Assembly (NCBI RefSeq): GCF_017876775.1
Contig: NZ_JAGIOP010000002.1
Span: 2,294,001 to 2,358,000 of the forward strand
Source: Mycolicibacterium lutetiense
GTDB lineage: Bacteria; Actinomycetota; Actinomycetes; Mycobacteriales; Mycobacteriaceae
Length of the DNA stretch: 64,000 bases
Reading direction: 5' to 3'
Part shown: one piece after another, positions 1 through 8,420 of the stretch
Numbering within the stretch: the first letter of the stretch is position 1
Layout: every line of letters begins with the position of its first letter
Made by a program: the position numbers and the translations under genes
Notes under the pieces: generated by a model
Told to the model about the DNA's origin: nothing
What the model saw: only the letters and a program-made list of their open reading frames with translations
Database searches by the model: none

Positions 1-180
1 TATCCCGGCAAGGTCGCCCACCAGTACACCGACGGCAGCGGGTTCGGTTTCGGATTGCCGCAGGGCGCACCGCCGTTCGGCAACTGCGATATGAACTCCG
101 CCGACGGCCTCGACCCGGTGCAGTTCGCTGCGGCCTGCGGTATCGCCACCCCGTCACAGGAAGGCGCCGACCTGGTCTGA
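1..180 (+). CDS. C-terminal fragment of a probable secreted cell-wall-type protein
   Basis: Only the last 59 codons are in the window; the gene starts upstream and ends at TGA 178-180. The fragment reads KVAHQYTDGSGFGFG near its start and has two cysteines, in GNCDMNSADG and AACGI. The HQYTD segment resembles the C-terminal strand of GH25-type muramidases and phage-type lysins, where a WQYT/HQYT motif is common, and it precedes an NCDMN-like aspartate motif. That family guess is weak because the catalytic part is missing. It could instead be an unrelated secreted mycobacterial protein. Confidence 0.55.
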   Translation, partial: YPGKVAHQYTDGSGFGFGLPQGAPPFGNCDMNSADGLDPVQFAAACGIATPSQEGADLV

Positions 181-373
181 ATGATCGGGATCCGGCATCA
201 AAACCATTGCGCTGCAACGGATTACAATCAACATTCGGGCAACGTTGACACGGCCCCCATATCGGCGTCTACTGGGAGTACAGGGCGCGCCACCCGTTGA
301 TCGACAGCTTCTCCCTGTTCGACCACCAACGGCACAGGGACTGCAGAAGTAACGTTCCTTTTCGGGATCCCGG

Positions 374-1519
374 TCAGATGGGTGGCGCCGCTCGGAACAC
401 CGCGCGCCACCCCGCATTGGGCAGCGCGAGTTTGAAGATAGTCCGCACAGTCTGCAGGTACTGGCGGGTGAGCGACCCGCTGGTGTAGGGCAGGTTGTAC
501 TTGTCGCACAATGCGCGCACCCGCAGGCCGATCTCCGGCAAGCGATTACTGGGCAGGTCCGGGAACAGGTGGTGCTCGATCTGGTAGCACAGGTGCCCAC
601 TGGAAAATGCCAGCACCGGGCCGGCTTTGAAGTTGGCTGCGCCCAGCATCTGCCGCAGGTACCACTCACCGCGGCTCTCCTCTTGCAGCACTTCCGGGCC
701 AAACCTCGCGGCGCCGTCAGGGAAATGTCCACAGACGATCACGACGTACGCCCACAGATTGCGCAGCACATTCGCGGTCAGATTCGCGACCAGGGTCCGC
801 TTCCAGCGCCGCCCACTCAGCGCCGGCAGCACGACGTAGTCCTTGGTGAGCTGACGGCCGATCTTCGCGCGCAACTCCTGCCGCGCGGCATCTTTACCGC
901 TGTCGGTGGTCGCCCGGTCCCGAGCGGAGTAGAAGTCGTGCAGGGCGATGCCCCATTCGAAGATGAGGGCCAACAGCACATTCCGCAGGGGCTGCACCAG
1001 ATGTTGACGTTCCCATTGCTGGTCGCGGCTCATCCGGAGGATCCCGAAGCCCAGGTCATCGTCCACGCCCAGCACGTTGCTGAACACGTGATGTCGGTAA
1101 TTGTGCGAATACCGCCACTGCGGCGACGGGCCCACCATGTCCCACTCCCAGGTGCTGGAGTGGATCTCGGGATCGTTCATCCAATCCCACTGGCCATGGC
1201 CGACGTTGTGCGCGAGTTCCATGTTCTCAACGGATTTCGCGTAAGCCAGCGTCGCCGTCCCGGCAAGCAATCCGGCCTTCGACCGGGTGCCGGCGATCAG
1301 TAACCGTGCGGCTACCTCGAGCGCCCGCTGGAACACGATGGTGCGTCGAATGTAAGCAGCATCCCGCGCACCGAGTGAATTCTCGATGTCGCTGCGGATG
1401 GTGTCGAGTTGAGCCGCGATCGCGTCGATGTCCGCGCAGCTCAACTTCGAGTATGCCGCGATATCTCTGATAGTCAGTTTCCAGGTCCGTCTGTGTAGGG
1501 CGGCATGGGTCCGGGCCAC
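374..1519 (-). CDS. Membrane fatty-acid desaturase (DesA3-like)
   Basis: A 381-residue integral-membrane acyl-CoA-type desaturase, expected to introduce a cis double bond into a long-chain acyl substrate at the membrane using a di-iron centre. All three histidine boxes of the family are visible: HNVGH at about residues 104-108, HNYRHH at 139-144 and QIEHH at 313-317. Two hydrophobic stretches lie near residues 70-95 and 250-265. The start used is GTG 1519; family members usually begin close to residue 15 (LTIRDIAAYSKL), so the first residues may not be translated. It lies 76 bp downstream of the GH130 gene on the same strand and could be read with it. Mycobacterial relatives include the stearoyl-CoA delta-9 desaturase DesA3; the regiospecificity here is not known. 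Confidence 0.9.
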   Translation of the reverse strand: MARTHAALHRRTWKLTIRDIAAYSKLSCADIDAIAAQLDTIRSDIENSLGARDAAYIRRTIVFQRALEVAARLLIAGTRSKAGLLAGTATLAYAKSVENMELAHNVGHGQWDWMNDPEIHSSTWEWDMVGPSPQWRYSHNYRHHVFSNVLGVDDDLGFGILRMSRDQQWERQHLVQPLRNVLLALIFEWGIALHDFYSARDRATTDSGKDAARQELRAKIGRQLTKDYVVLPALSGRRWKRTLVANLTANVLRNLWAYVVIVCGHFPDGAARFGPEVLQEESRGEWYLRQMLGAANFKAGPVLAFSSGHLCYQIEHHLFPDLPSNRLPEIGLRVRALCDKYNLPYTSGSLTRQYLQTVRTIFKLALPNAGWRAVFRAAPPI

Positions 1520-1595
1520 CTGGGAGTGAGTGCCTTCAGCCTAGGTGCGGATGCGGATCTCTGCCACAGCGCGACGTCGAGCACCCCTGACCTGG

Positions 1596-3086
1596 TCATA
1601 CGCTGCGCTCCCCGTGCAATGCGCCCAGCAGTTCGGGCAGGGGGACGGTGGCAATGCGGATTGCGGCGTCGCCGACCCCGAACGGCAGCACCAAGGTGTC
1701 GGCGTGCACGAGCGCGCCGCAGGAGTACACGACATTGGGCACGTAACCGTCGCGTTCGTCGTCCGCCGCACTGAGCAGCGGTTCAGTGAGCCGACCGAGA
1801 ATCCGGGTTGGATCGTCCAGGTCGAGCAGGAGGGCCCCGATCCGGTAGGTGCGCATGGGGCCGACGCCGTGGGTGAGCACCAGCCATCCATCCTCGGTCT
1901 CGATGGGTGGACCACAGTTTCCCAGTTGGAGCGCCTCCCAGGGCTGCGTCGGCTGCTGGCACGGCAACGAGCTCGTCCACACCGCCGGGTCGTCCGAATA
2001 GGCGATCGTGTTCGATTCCCGGTCTGATCGCGACATGGCCGCGAATCGTCCGCGGATCCGGCGCGGAAACAGGGCAAGTCCCTTGTTCGCGGCGGCCCGT
2101 CCGACCATCGGCACCGAGGTGAACGACCGGAAATCGGTGGTCGCAAGAAGCTGTTGGCTGATCTGCGAGCCGCTGTACGCCGTGTAGGTCGCGTAGAACG
2201 TGACCGCACCGTCGTTGTCAACGAAACGCACGAAACGCGCATCTTCCATGCCGGCGGCTTCTGCGCTGGTTGCGGGCCACAGCACACGTTCTGAGAGTGC
2301 GGTATCGCCGGAGAATTCGACCCCGTACGCGCGGTCCGCGATCGCTCGAATCAACGCGATTGTCGCCGGTGCATGCCGGCGGGTGCTGCGGTGTCGCTGC
2401 AACTGCTCCAGCCGCTCATCCAGGTCGGCACGGGTGAACCGATCGCCGAGCGCATCGAGCACATAGTCGGATGCCTCGCCTCGACCTTCCAGCCAGGCCA
2501 ACTCGCTGCGAAACACATCCGCGTCGAGGAGCGTCGGCACAGTTGCACCGAGGGAGGCGAACGGTACCGGGTCGTCGACCACGACCCGGCCGGCATCATC
2601 GACGGTGCCGGTCCGGAAGCCGATCGATGACCGGTGCCCCTCCCCGATCCCCCGCACGCTCATCACGAATCTCACACTGCCCGTCGCGGTTCCGGATTGA
2701 TCCGGGTGCACGACGATGCTGGGGTTGCACAGTGCGGCACCCTCGATCGCGTATTCACTGGTGAACACCGCGCCAAGCAACAACATTCGAGACTCGGATA
2801 GCTTCGCACCCAAAGCGAGCCGGTCGGCCAGCTCCGCGGCATGGCGCCGAAACGTGTCGATGAGGCCGTGGTGGCGATCACCGTGTCTGAGAAAGACATC
2901 GTCCAGCGCCGCCAGCACCTGGATCTCGTCCAGATCCAGGATCCGCCTGAGAACCTTGCCCGCCCGGGATTCCTGAAGTTCGAAACCCTCCTGACCCGGC
3001 ACGAACAGCTGTGTGATCACCCGCGAATGGTCAGGTATCAACCACTGAGAACTGCGCGTGAGTGTTAGCGGACGGATCGACGTCAT
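1596..3086 (-). CDS. GH130-family glycoside phosphorylase/hydrolase
   Basis: A predicted 496-residue five-bladed beta-propeller enzyme of family GH130, whose known members phosphorolyse or hydrolyse beta-mannosides. Diagnostic pieces are NPSIVVHP near residue 121, GMEDARFVRF at 279-288 (Asp282 sits where the family's catalytic acid lies in the E-D-P/A-R motif), and late propeller motifs such as GNCGPPIETEDGWL and YVPNVVYSCG. It carries an N-terminal extension of about 100 residues compared with minimal GH130 proteins. The open frame continues upstream, but ATG 3086 is chosen because it overlaps the preceding stop in an ATGA junction and the protein after it looks native. It is the third gene of a coupled GT4, toroid-like, GH130 operon. 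The substrate is not deducible; a mannoside is the best guess. Confidence 0.85.
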   Translation of the reverse strand: MTSIRPLTLTRSSQWLIPDHSRVITQLFVPGQEGFELQESRAGKVLRRILDLDEIQVLAALDDVFLRHGDRHHGLIDTFRRHAAELADRLALGAKLSESRMLLLGAVFTSEYAIEGAALCNPSIVVHPDQSGTATGSVRFVMSVRGIGEGHRSSIGFRTGTVDDAGRVVVDDPVPFASLGATVPTLLDADVFRSELAWLEGRGEASDYVLDALGDRFTRADLDERLEQLQRHRSTRRHAPATIALIRAIADRAYGVEFSGDTALSERVLWPATSAEAAGMEDARFVRFVDNDGAVTFYATYTAYSGSQISQQLLATTDFRSFTSVPMVGRAAANKGLALFPRRIRGRFAAMSRSDRESNTIAYSDDPAVWTSSLPCQQPTQPWEALQLGNCGPPIETEDGWLVLTHGVGPMRTYRIGALLLDLDDPTRILGRLTEPLLSAADDERDGYVPNVVYSCGALVHADTLVLPFGVGDAAIRIATVPLPELLGALHGERSV

Positions 3087-4102
3087 GGGGCGACATGGGA
3101 AAAGCGTTGTGCCTGTTGAAAAGTCGAGAGCACTGCCAGCGTCGACTCGGCACCCTGATTGCGGTTCACCCCATCGGCGTGCAACCCGTCGAATCCGCCA
3201 CCGGTCTCGGGATCCCACATCAGCTCGCCGATATCGTTGGCACCCTGGAACCAGGCGGCGGCGGCCCGCACGGTTTCTGGCCAGATCGCGCTCGGATCGA
3301 CAGCAGCCGCGCGGGCACATGCATCTGCCAGTGCGGCCACCTCGATCGGCTGCTGGTCGAATCCCGGCCGCGGATCATCGACGCCCCAGCCGCCGGCAGG
3401 GGTGACCGACAGGTGATCGCCGGCCGTTTCGCGCTCGACCAGCCATGCCAGCAGGTCCAGGCCCCGGTTGTACAGCGCCGAGTCTTCGATCGCGACGCCC
3501 GCGGCAATCATGGCTTCGGCGAGAACCGCATTGGCGTAGGTGAGTCTCGGTTCGGGCCAGGGCCAGGCCGGGTCACCGGTGGGCGCAGGAATACCGGCGA
3601 CGTAGTCGGCGATGAGCGAGTGGGCGACGCTGTGCCCGGGGTGGGCGGAGAGCAGCTCAGCCGCTCCCAGCACCGCGAACGCCATCGCCCGTGGCCACAC
3701 CGACCTCCGCTGTGCGCCACGCTGGAATTGATTGGCAGCCATCTTGCGGACCATGCCGACATCACTGTGTGCAGCGGCGGTTCCCAAGCCCCACAGGCAA
3801 CGCCCCCAGGCGTCCTCCAACGCCGGTTCGTCGACCCACGCGCCGGAACTTTCCATCCGGTTGCGGCAAGCACCGGTGAGGGTCTGCGCCTCGTTGAGGA
3901 AGCGCATCGCCACGCCCGCGAGATGGTTCAGGTCCCGGTCGGGGCCGGGTGCGCGCGTGGCGACGATCAGTACGCGCGCCATATCGTCTGTGCAATAACC
4001 ATTTTCGGCTCTCGGCTCGGCCAGACGGGCATGCTCGAAGGTTCCGCTGCCGTCCGTCATCCGCAGTAGGTGGTCGAAGCGGGGGATCGGCAGGTCGGTC
4101 AC
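3083..4102 (-). CDS. Predicted alpha/alpha-toroid carbohydrate-active protein, function unknown
   Basis: A 339-residue soluble protein starting at GTG 4102. That start overlaps the stop of the upstream glycosyltransferase in a GTGA junction, so the longer open frame from 4171 is not used. The sequence is built of repeated helical segments rich in alanine and tryptophan (AWGRCLWGLG, WPRAMAFAVLG, LLAWLVERE, AAAWFQGAND), and ends with NRNQGAESTLAVL. That is the look of (alpha/alpha)6 toroid glycosidases and epimerases. A conserved-looking ENGYCTDDMARVL near residue 37 may be functional. No signal peptide is visible, so it is probably cytosolic. Placement between a GT4 and a GH130 gene implies work on the same glycan; the reaction is unknown. 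Confidence 0.8.
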   Translation of the reverse strand: MTDLPIPRFDHLLRMTDGSGTFEHARLAEPRAENGYCTDDMARVLIVATRAPGPDRDLNHLAGVAMRFLNEAQTLTGACRNRMESSGAWVDEPALEDAWGRCLWGLGTAAAHSDVGMVRKMAANQFQRGAQRRSVWPRAMAFAVLGAAELLSAHPGHSVAHSLIADYVAGIPAPTGDPAWPWPEPRLTYANAVLAEAMIAAGVAIEDSALYNRGLDLLAWLVERETAGDHLSVTPAGGWGVDDPRPGFDQQPIEVAALADACARAAAVDPSAIWPETVRAAAAWFQGANDIGELMWDPETGGGFDGLHADGVNRNQGAESTLAVLSTFQQAQRFSHVAP

Positions 4103-5277
4103 TGGAGTTCCGACCGGTCGGCCAGGATCTTCCGTGCAGTCGACAGGTAGGCATTGGCGACGACTGACCACGACATCATCGGTGCCAACCGACGCGCCTC
4201 GGCTGCCATCGCGCCGGCGAGGCGCGGTTGGGTGAGCACGCTGCGCAAGGCGGAGGTGAGTGCCTCTGGATTCTCGTGGTCGACCACGATGCCCGCCCCA
4301 CTCCCGAGCAGCTCAACGGCATGAGGAAAGGCGGTAGCGACAACCGGCCGCCCATGGGCGACCGCGTCGACCAACACCCCGGAGGTGACCTGCTCTGTCG
4401 AGTCGTAGGGCAGCACCACTACGGCCGCGGAGCGGAGCAGAGCAGTCAGCGACGCCCCGTTGAGATAGCCGGAGTCGAAGTGCACCGCGTCGGCCAGGCC
4501 ACTACGCCGTGCCTTTTCGATACAGAAGTCGCGGTAATCCTCGCCATCTGCAGCGAGCACCTTTGGATGCGTCCGGCCGGCTACCAGATACCGTGGCCGA
4601 CCGTTGAGCTGATGCAGGTCGCCCATTGCGTCGATGACCCGCTCGATACCTTTTCCCGGCCCGAGCAAACCCCAAGTCAACAGGGTGGGCCTGCCTCCGC
4701 GCTTGGTCTGCGCAGGCGCCGGGACAATCGCACCATGCGGGATCGTGGTGACTTTTCTCCGCTCAACGTGGAAGCCGAGACACAGTCGCCGGTGAGCCGA
4801 CTCGGACATGACGACGACCTGATCCGCCAGTGCCGCCACTATCTCCAGCACTGAACGCTGTTGGGGCGTCGGATCTTTGGGAACGGTGTGCAGAACGACG
4901 ATCGACGGAACATCGAGGTCACCGATGATGTCGACAACCTCGGCGCCGTCAGGACCCCCGTATATGCCGTACTCGTGCTGGATGACGGCGATGTCATTCT
5001 GATTGAGCAGATCCGAACTGGCCGCGACCGATGCCGCGGATCCGTTGACCAACTCACCGACGACCCGACCCCCGCCAGACGGCGAACCATCAGAGACTCG
5101 AACGACACTCACATCCGTACCGGTAGCGGACAAACCATCCGCGAGCGCCGCACTGAAAGTCGCCAGACCACAAGGAGTCGGCGGATACGTACTGAGTATC
5201 CCGACTCTCAGAGGATCGGGATAGGCACGCACCCCTCTGGGGCCGGTCGGCAAGTGCAGAACGGCCGGAGCGCTCAA
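4099..5277 (-). CDS. GT4-family glycosyltransferase
   Basis: A 392-residue GT-B fold retaining glycosyltransferase, probably cytosolic and using a nucleotide- or lipid-activated sugar. The N-terminal domain has the YPPTPCGLATF acceptor-side glycine loop near residue 31 and VIQHEYGIYGG near residue 98. The C-terminal domain has TWGLLGPGKGIERVIDA near residue 201 and DSTEQVTSGVLVDAVAHGRPVVAT, the usual nucleotide-sugar-binding region of the family. The start is TTG 5277, which overlaps the stop of a small upstream reading frame (TTGA), suggesting translational coupling. It overlaps the next gene by 4 bp. Acceptor and donor are not predictable from sequence alone; the downstream GH130 gene points towards mannosides. 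Confidence 0.85.
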   Translation of the reverse strand: MSAPAVLHLPTGPRGVRAYPDPLRVGILSTYPPTPCGLATFSAALADGLSATGTDVSVVRVSDGSPSGGGRVVGELVNGSAASVAASSDLLNQNDIAVIQHEYGIYGGPDGAEVVDIIGDLDVPSIVVLHTVPKDPTPQQRSVLEIVAALADQVVVMSESAHRRLCLGFHVERRKVTTIPHGAIVPAPAQTKRGGRPTLLTWGLLGPGKGIERVIDAMGDLHQLNGRPRYLVAGRTHPKVLAADGEDYRDFCIEKARRSGLADAVHFDSGYLNGASLTALLRSAAVVVLPYDSTEQVTSGVLVDAVAHGRPVVATAFPHAVELLGSGAGIVVDHENPEALTSALRSVLTQPRLAGAMAAEARRLAPMMSWSVVANAYLSTARKILADRSELQ

Positions 5278-5423
5278 GACGAACCCGACATGATTTGGGC
5301 GCGAAGCGCTTCCATCGTGGCCAAGGCCGCGATGGAAACTTCTGAATCGTCAACATCTTTCGACTTTGACGGTCCCATATCCGCATGGTTGCCGATTACC
5401 CTCGGCTCGGTGATGTGCGTCAT
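5274..5423 (-). CDS. Small hypothetical protein heading the glycosyltransferase operon
   Basis: A 49-residue acidic-to-neutral peptide starting MTHITEPRVIGNHAD and ending EALRAQIMSGSS. ATG 5423 is preceded at a normal distance by a GAGGG Shine-Dalgarno-like sequence; the frame stays open to 5465, but no better start is seen there. Its TGA (5274-5276) overlaps the TTG start of the GT4 gene, exactly like the junctions between the next three genes, which supports it as real. The family is not recognised. It may be a small partner protein or simply a leader that couples translation into the operon. Confidence 0.6.
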   Translation of the reverse strand: MTHITEPRVIGNHADMGPSKSKDVDDSEVSIAALATMEALRAQIMSGSS

Positions 5424-5709
5424 GTACTGCCCTCGCTTCGGCTCACGGCCGACATCTCGGGCCACTCCGAGCGCGTCAAGACCGTGTATGAACTGAACCG
5501 AATTTCGCGATACCGCAGGAAAACTCGCTGCTTTCCGCTAGCGCGTGGATCGATTGTGCCTATTGGCGGGATCCGGGCCAGAACACCAGTCAACGCTGCA
5601 CCACAGGCATTGTCAACCGCGCCGACCTGTGCCGTTGCGCATAGCCGACCGTAGGCGGAGGGTTCCAGGAACCGGGACCGACACAGGCCCCCACATCAAC
5701 GGGGCCGAC

Positions 5710-5843
5710 ATGGCCGACAAATCGCCGCGGCAAAGCCTGGCCAAGAAGTCCGGCAAATCCCTCAAAGAAAACGGTCCGCCAAACGTGTCAAAGGTGGCGA
5801 TACGTCGTCCACAGATGACGTTCTGAACCCCAAGAAGCGCTAG
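5710..5843 (+). pseudogene. Small lysine-rich protein gene with a one-base frameshift
   Basis: The reading frame from ATG 5710 begins MADKSPRQSLAKKSGKSLKE, a pattern familiar from tiny basic actinobacterial proteins that continue KEKR..K.AK. In the given sequence it leaves that pattern at AAAGAAAAC (5764-5772) and stops at 5826 after unrelated residues. Reading one base back at 5769 gives KEKRSAKRVKGG and then ends NPKKR at TAG 5841-5843. With one extra A in the run at 5768-5771 the gene would be 45 codons including stop, a normal size. Either the base is missing from the assembly or the gene is damaged. Function of the family is unknown; the lysine-rich composition would suit nucleic-acid binding. 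Confidence 0.65.
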
Positions 5844-5926
5844 ATGTAGCTCCAGGCCTCTCGATCCGAAACGTGCGCCGGACCCCCTGACCGTTTACGA
5901 TCAGCAAACACGGTCAAGGGGGTCTC

Positions 5927-6607
5927 ATGTATGTGCAACGTGCGGTCGCCCCGGCCATCGCCGCTATCGCACTGGCAGGCGCTGCCCTCGGTGGTTGCAG
6001 TGTCAAGCAAACGAATGACCCCGACAGCACACAGGTCGACGTCCTGGGCAGCATGTTGGCCAGCGAATCGGAACTCAACACCATCCTGGGCACGACGGGC
6101 CTACGCCCCAAGACCGCGCTGCGTCAGCCCGCCAGGCTCGACGCCGACGAGCGCGCCTCACGCCCGGTCTGCCTGGCCGTCATCGGCAACGCCATGGACG
6201 AGATATACCGCGACAGTGGATTCCGGCAGTTCCGCGAGTCACTGTTCGCCGACGAGGATGTTGACCTCGAAGTCGATCAGGCCGTCACCGCCTTCGATAC
6301 GCCCACGGCGGCGCGGGCACTCGTCACCCGCACGGTCGATACCTGGCGGCAATGCGCCGGTGACACGCTCAGGCTCACCTACGAGGGCAACCGTCAGCCC
6401 AGCTCCTTCACACTCGGCAACCCGAGCGTCGTCGACGACGTCGACGTCACCAACGAGCAGACGCCGACCAGCCCGCAGCAGGGCAGCCGCCGCGCGATCC
6501 TGTCCGTGGCCAACCTGGTGGTCGACGTGCGGATCACCGGAACCGACCTGACCGATAACCAGGTGGTGCAACTCGCCAAGGCCATCGCCGGGCGCAACGC
6601 GGTCTGA
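5927..6607 (+). CDS. Lipoprotein with PknH-like extracellular sensor domain
   Basis: A 226-residue exported lipoprotein. The N-terminus is a signal peptide with lipobox ALGGC, Cys24 being the lipidated residue. The mature part matches the general features of the PknH_C sensor-domain family (PF14032) found outside kinase PknH and in several mycobacterial Lpp/Lpq lipoproteins: paired cysteines (SRPVCLAVIGNAMD and WRQCAGDTLRL), a VTAFDTPTAARALV segment, and a final DVRITGTDLTDNQVVQLAKA stretch. ATG 5927 follows a purine-rich AAGGGGG. It ends 13 bp from the convergent end of a receptor kinase gene. Probable role: binding an unknown ligand in the envelope; a functional link to the neighbouring kinase is inference only. 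Confidence 0.85.
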   Translation: MYVQRAVAPAIAAIALAGAALGGCSVKQTNDPDSTQVDVLGSMLASESELNTILGTTGLRPKTALRQPARLDADERASRPVCLAVIGNAMDEIYRDSGFRQFRESLFADEDVDLEVDQAVTAFDTPTAARALVTRTVDTWRQCAGDTLRLTYEGNRQPSSFTLGNPSVVDDVDVTNEQTPTSPQQGSRRAILSVANLVVDVRITGTDLTDNQVVQLAKAIAGRNAV

Positions 6608-6620
6608 CTGCCGCGAGGCG

Positions 6621-8420
6621 TCAGTGGAACGCCCCGTTGATCACGGGTTGGGTGATCATGCCTTTTTCCACACCCCACATGGTGGCGATGGTGCGGTACT
6701 CGCCGGTGCCCATCACGTGCTCCAGCGCCAACCGCAACGACTCTGCCAAACCGGAACCCTTGGCCACCGGCCATCCGTAGGGCGCCGAATCGAACACGTC
6801 ACCGGCGGGCTCCAACGCACTGCCGCTCAGCTTGATCGCGAACCCCGTGACGGGTGAATCGGCGGTCATGGCGTCCACCTCACCGGCGATCAACGCGGCC
6901 GTCACCTCATCCTGATGGGTGCGCACCACCTTCTCGATGGGAGGAAGCCCCGCCGCCACGCAGGCGTCCGATTTGGCCGGGATCTCCTGTGTGTCCTGAA
7001 TCGTGCTGTACGCCACGCCTATTCGCAGTCCACACGGAGAACCCGGATCGGCCGACGAGCCGGGCCGCCGTGCCCACAGCGTGCCCGCCTGGAAGTAGGT
7101 GACGAAGTCGGCCTGCTGCTCGCGCTCGGCGGTGTCGGTGATCGAGGACATGCCGACGTTGAAGTTGCCGTCCTGCACCGACGGTAGGATCCCGTCGAAA
7201 CCGGTTTCGCGGAAGTCGGGCACCAGCCCCATCGCGCGGGCCACCGCCTTCATCAGGTCGATGTCGAACCCGACGATCTCGCCGCTGGAATTCTTGAACT
7301 CATTGGGCGCATACGGCACGTTCACCCCGACGACCAACCGCCCGGAGTCACGGATGTCGGCCGGCACCGTTTTCGCGATCTCGTCCACCGCACCCGTCGG
7401 CGCCTGCACCGGACCGGAACCCGCCGAACCCACCGCATTGGCCACCCGGTCCGGACCGCTCCCCCGCAGCTGCCACACCCCCACCGCGCACAGGGCGGCC
7501 ACCAGCGCCGTCGCACCGGCGATCGCGGCCACCTTCTTGGACACCCGGACCCGGGTCGGAACCCGTTGCGCCGAATGCCGTCCCGACCGCCCGGCGGCAC
7601 GGACCGGGACCGACAGCGCTTCCTTGGCCGCCACTGCCAGCGCCCCGGCACTCTGATAGCGCTTCGACGGCTTCTTGGCCATGCCCTTGGCGATCACCTC
7701 GTCGAAGGCCGCCAAGCGCGGGTCCTTGTCGGAAGCCCGCGGCGACGGGGACACCATGTGCCCGGCGATCTGCTGTTCGAGGCTGTCCGCCGGGTAGGGC
7801 CGTTCCCCGGTGAGGCATTCATAGAGCACGCACGCCAGGGCATAGATGTCCGAACGCGGATCGACCTTGCCACCGTCGAACCGCTCCGGCGCCATATAGG
7901 CCAGCGTGCCCAGGGTGCTGCCCGCAGTGGTCATCCCCGAGTCCCCCGCGGTACGGGCCAACCCGAAATCGATCAGGTACACGAAGTCGTTGTCGGCGAT
8001 CAGGATGTTCGACGGCTTGACGTCGCGATGGATCAGCCCGGCCGCGTGCGCCCCGTCCAGCGCCTCAGCCACCTGCCCGACCATCCCGACCACGAACGCC
8101 GCGTCCAAGGGCTTGCCGGTCTTGGTGAGCATGGCGCCGAGGTTGCGGCCCTCGATCAGCCGCATGTCCAGATAGAGCCGGCCATCGATCTCGCCGTATC
8201 CGTGGATGGGCACCACATGCGGGTTGCTCACCCCCGCCGCGGCGTGCGACTCGCGACGGAACCGTTCCTGGAACGTCGCATCCTGCGCCAGATGCGGAGG
8301 CAGAACCTTGAGCGCGACGATGCGGTCGGTGTCGGAATCGTAGGCCTGGTAAACCTCGCCCATCCCGCCCCGACCGATCAGCTTCTGCAGCTGATAGTGC
8401 CCGAATGGGGTTGAATCCAC
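6621..8420 (-). CDS. Receptor Ser/Thr protein kinase fused to an extracellular family-3 solute-binding domain
   Basis: A 599-residue single-pass receptor kinase. The kinase domain covers roughly residues 8-270 and looks active: glycine loop GRGGMGEVY (16-24), Lys38 in VALKVL, HRDVKPSN (131-138), DFG at 151-153, a threonine-rich activation loop (MTTAGSTLGT) and APE at 177-179. A basic linker leads to one membrane helix at about 297-317. The outside part, about residues 350-599, is a periplasmic-binding-protein fold of the SBP_bac_3 type (RLVVGVNVPYAPNEF, GFDIDLMKAVARAMGL, FNVGMSSITDT), the family that binds polar amino acids and similar small solutes. The kinase may therefore be switched directly by an extracellular metabolite. 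It is divergent from the flippase-like gene at 8667. Confidence 0.92.
   Translation of the reverse strand: MDSTPFGHYQLQKLIGRGGMGEVYQAYDSDTDRIVALKVLPPHLAQDATFQERFRRESHAAAGVSNPHVVPIHGYGEIDGRLYLDMRLIEGRNLGAMLTKTGKPLDAAFVVGMVGQVAEALDGAHAAGLIHRDVKPSNILIADNDFVYLIDFGLARTAGDSGMTTAGSTLGTLAYMAPERFDGGKVDPRSDIYALACVLYECLTGERPYPADSLEQQIAGHMVSPSPRASDKDPRLAAFDEVIAKGMAKKPSKRYQSAGALAVAAKEALSVPVRAAGRSGRHSAQRVPTRVRVSKKVAAIAGATALVAALCAVGVWQLRGSGPDRVANAVGSAGSGPVQAPTGAVDEIAKTVPADIRDSGRLVVGVNVPYAPNEFKNSSGEIVGFDIDLMKAVARAMGLVPDFRETGFDGILPSVQDGNFNVGMSSITDTAEREQQADFVTYFQAGTLWARRPGSSADPGSPCGLRIGVAYSTIQDTQEIPAKSDACVAAGLPPIEKVVRTHQDEVTAALIAGEVDAMTADSPVTGFAIKLSGSALEPAGDVFDSAPYGWPVAKGSGLAESLRLALEHVMGTGEYRTIATMWGVEKGMITQPVINGAFH

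Noticed and set aside
5764..5772. Programmed -1 ribosomal frameshift in the small basic gene
   Set aside because: The site is not a classic slippery heptamer, no downstream stem was seen, and a second homopolymer loss in mceD makes base loss in the assembly more likely.
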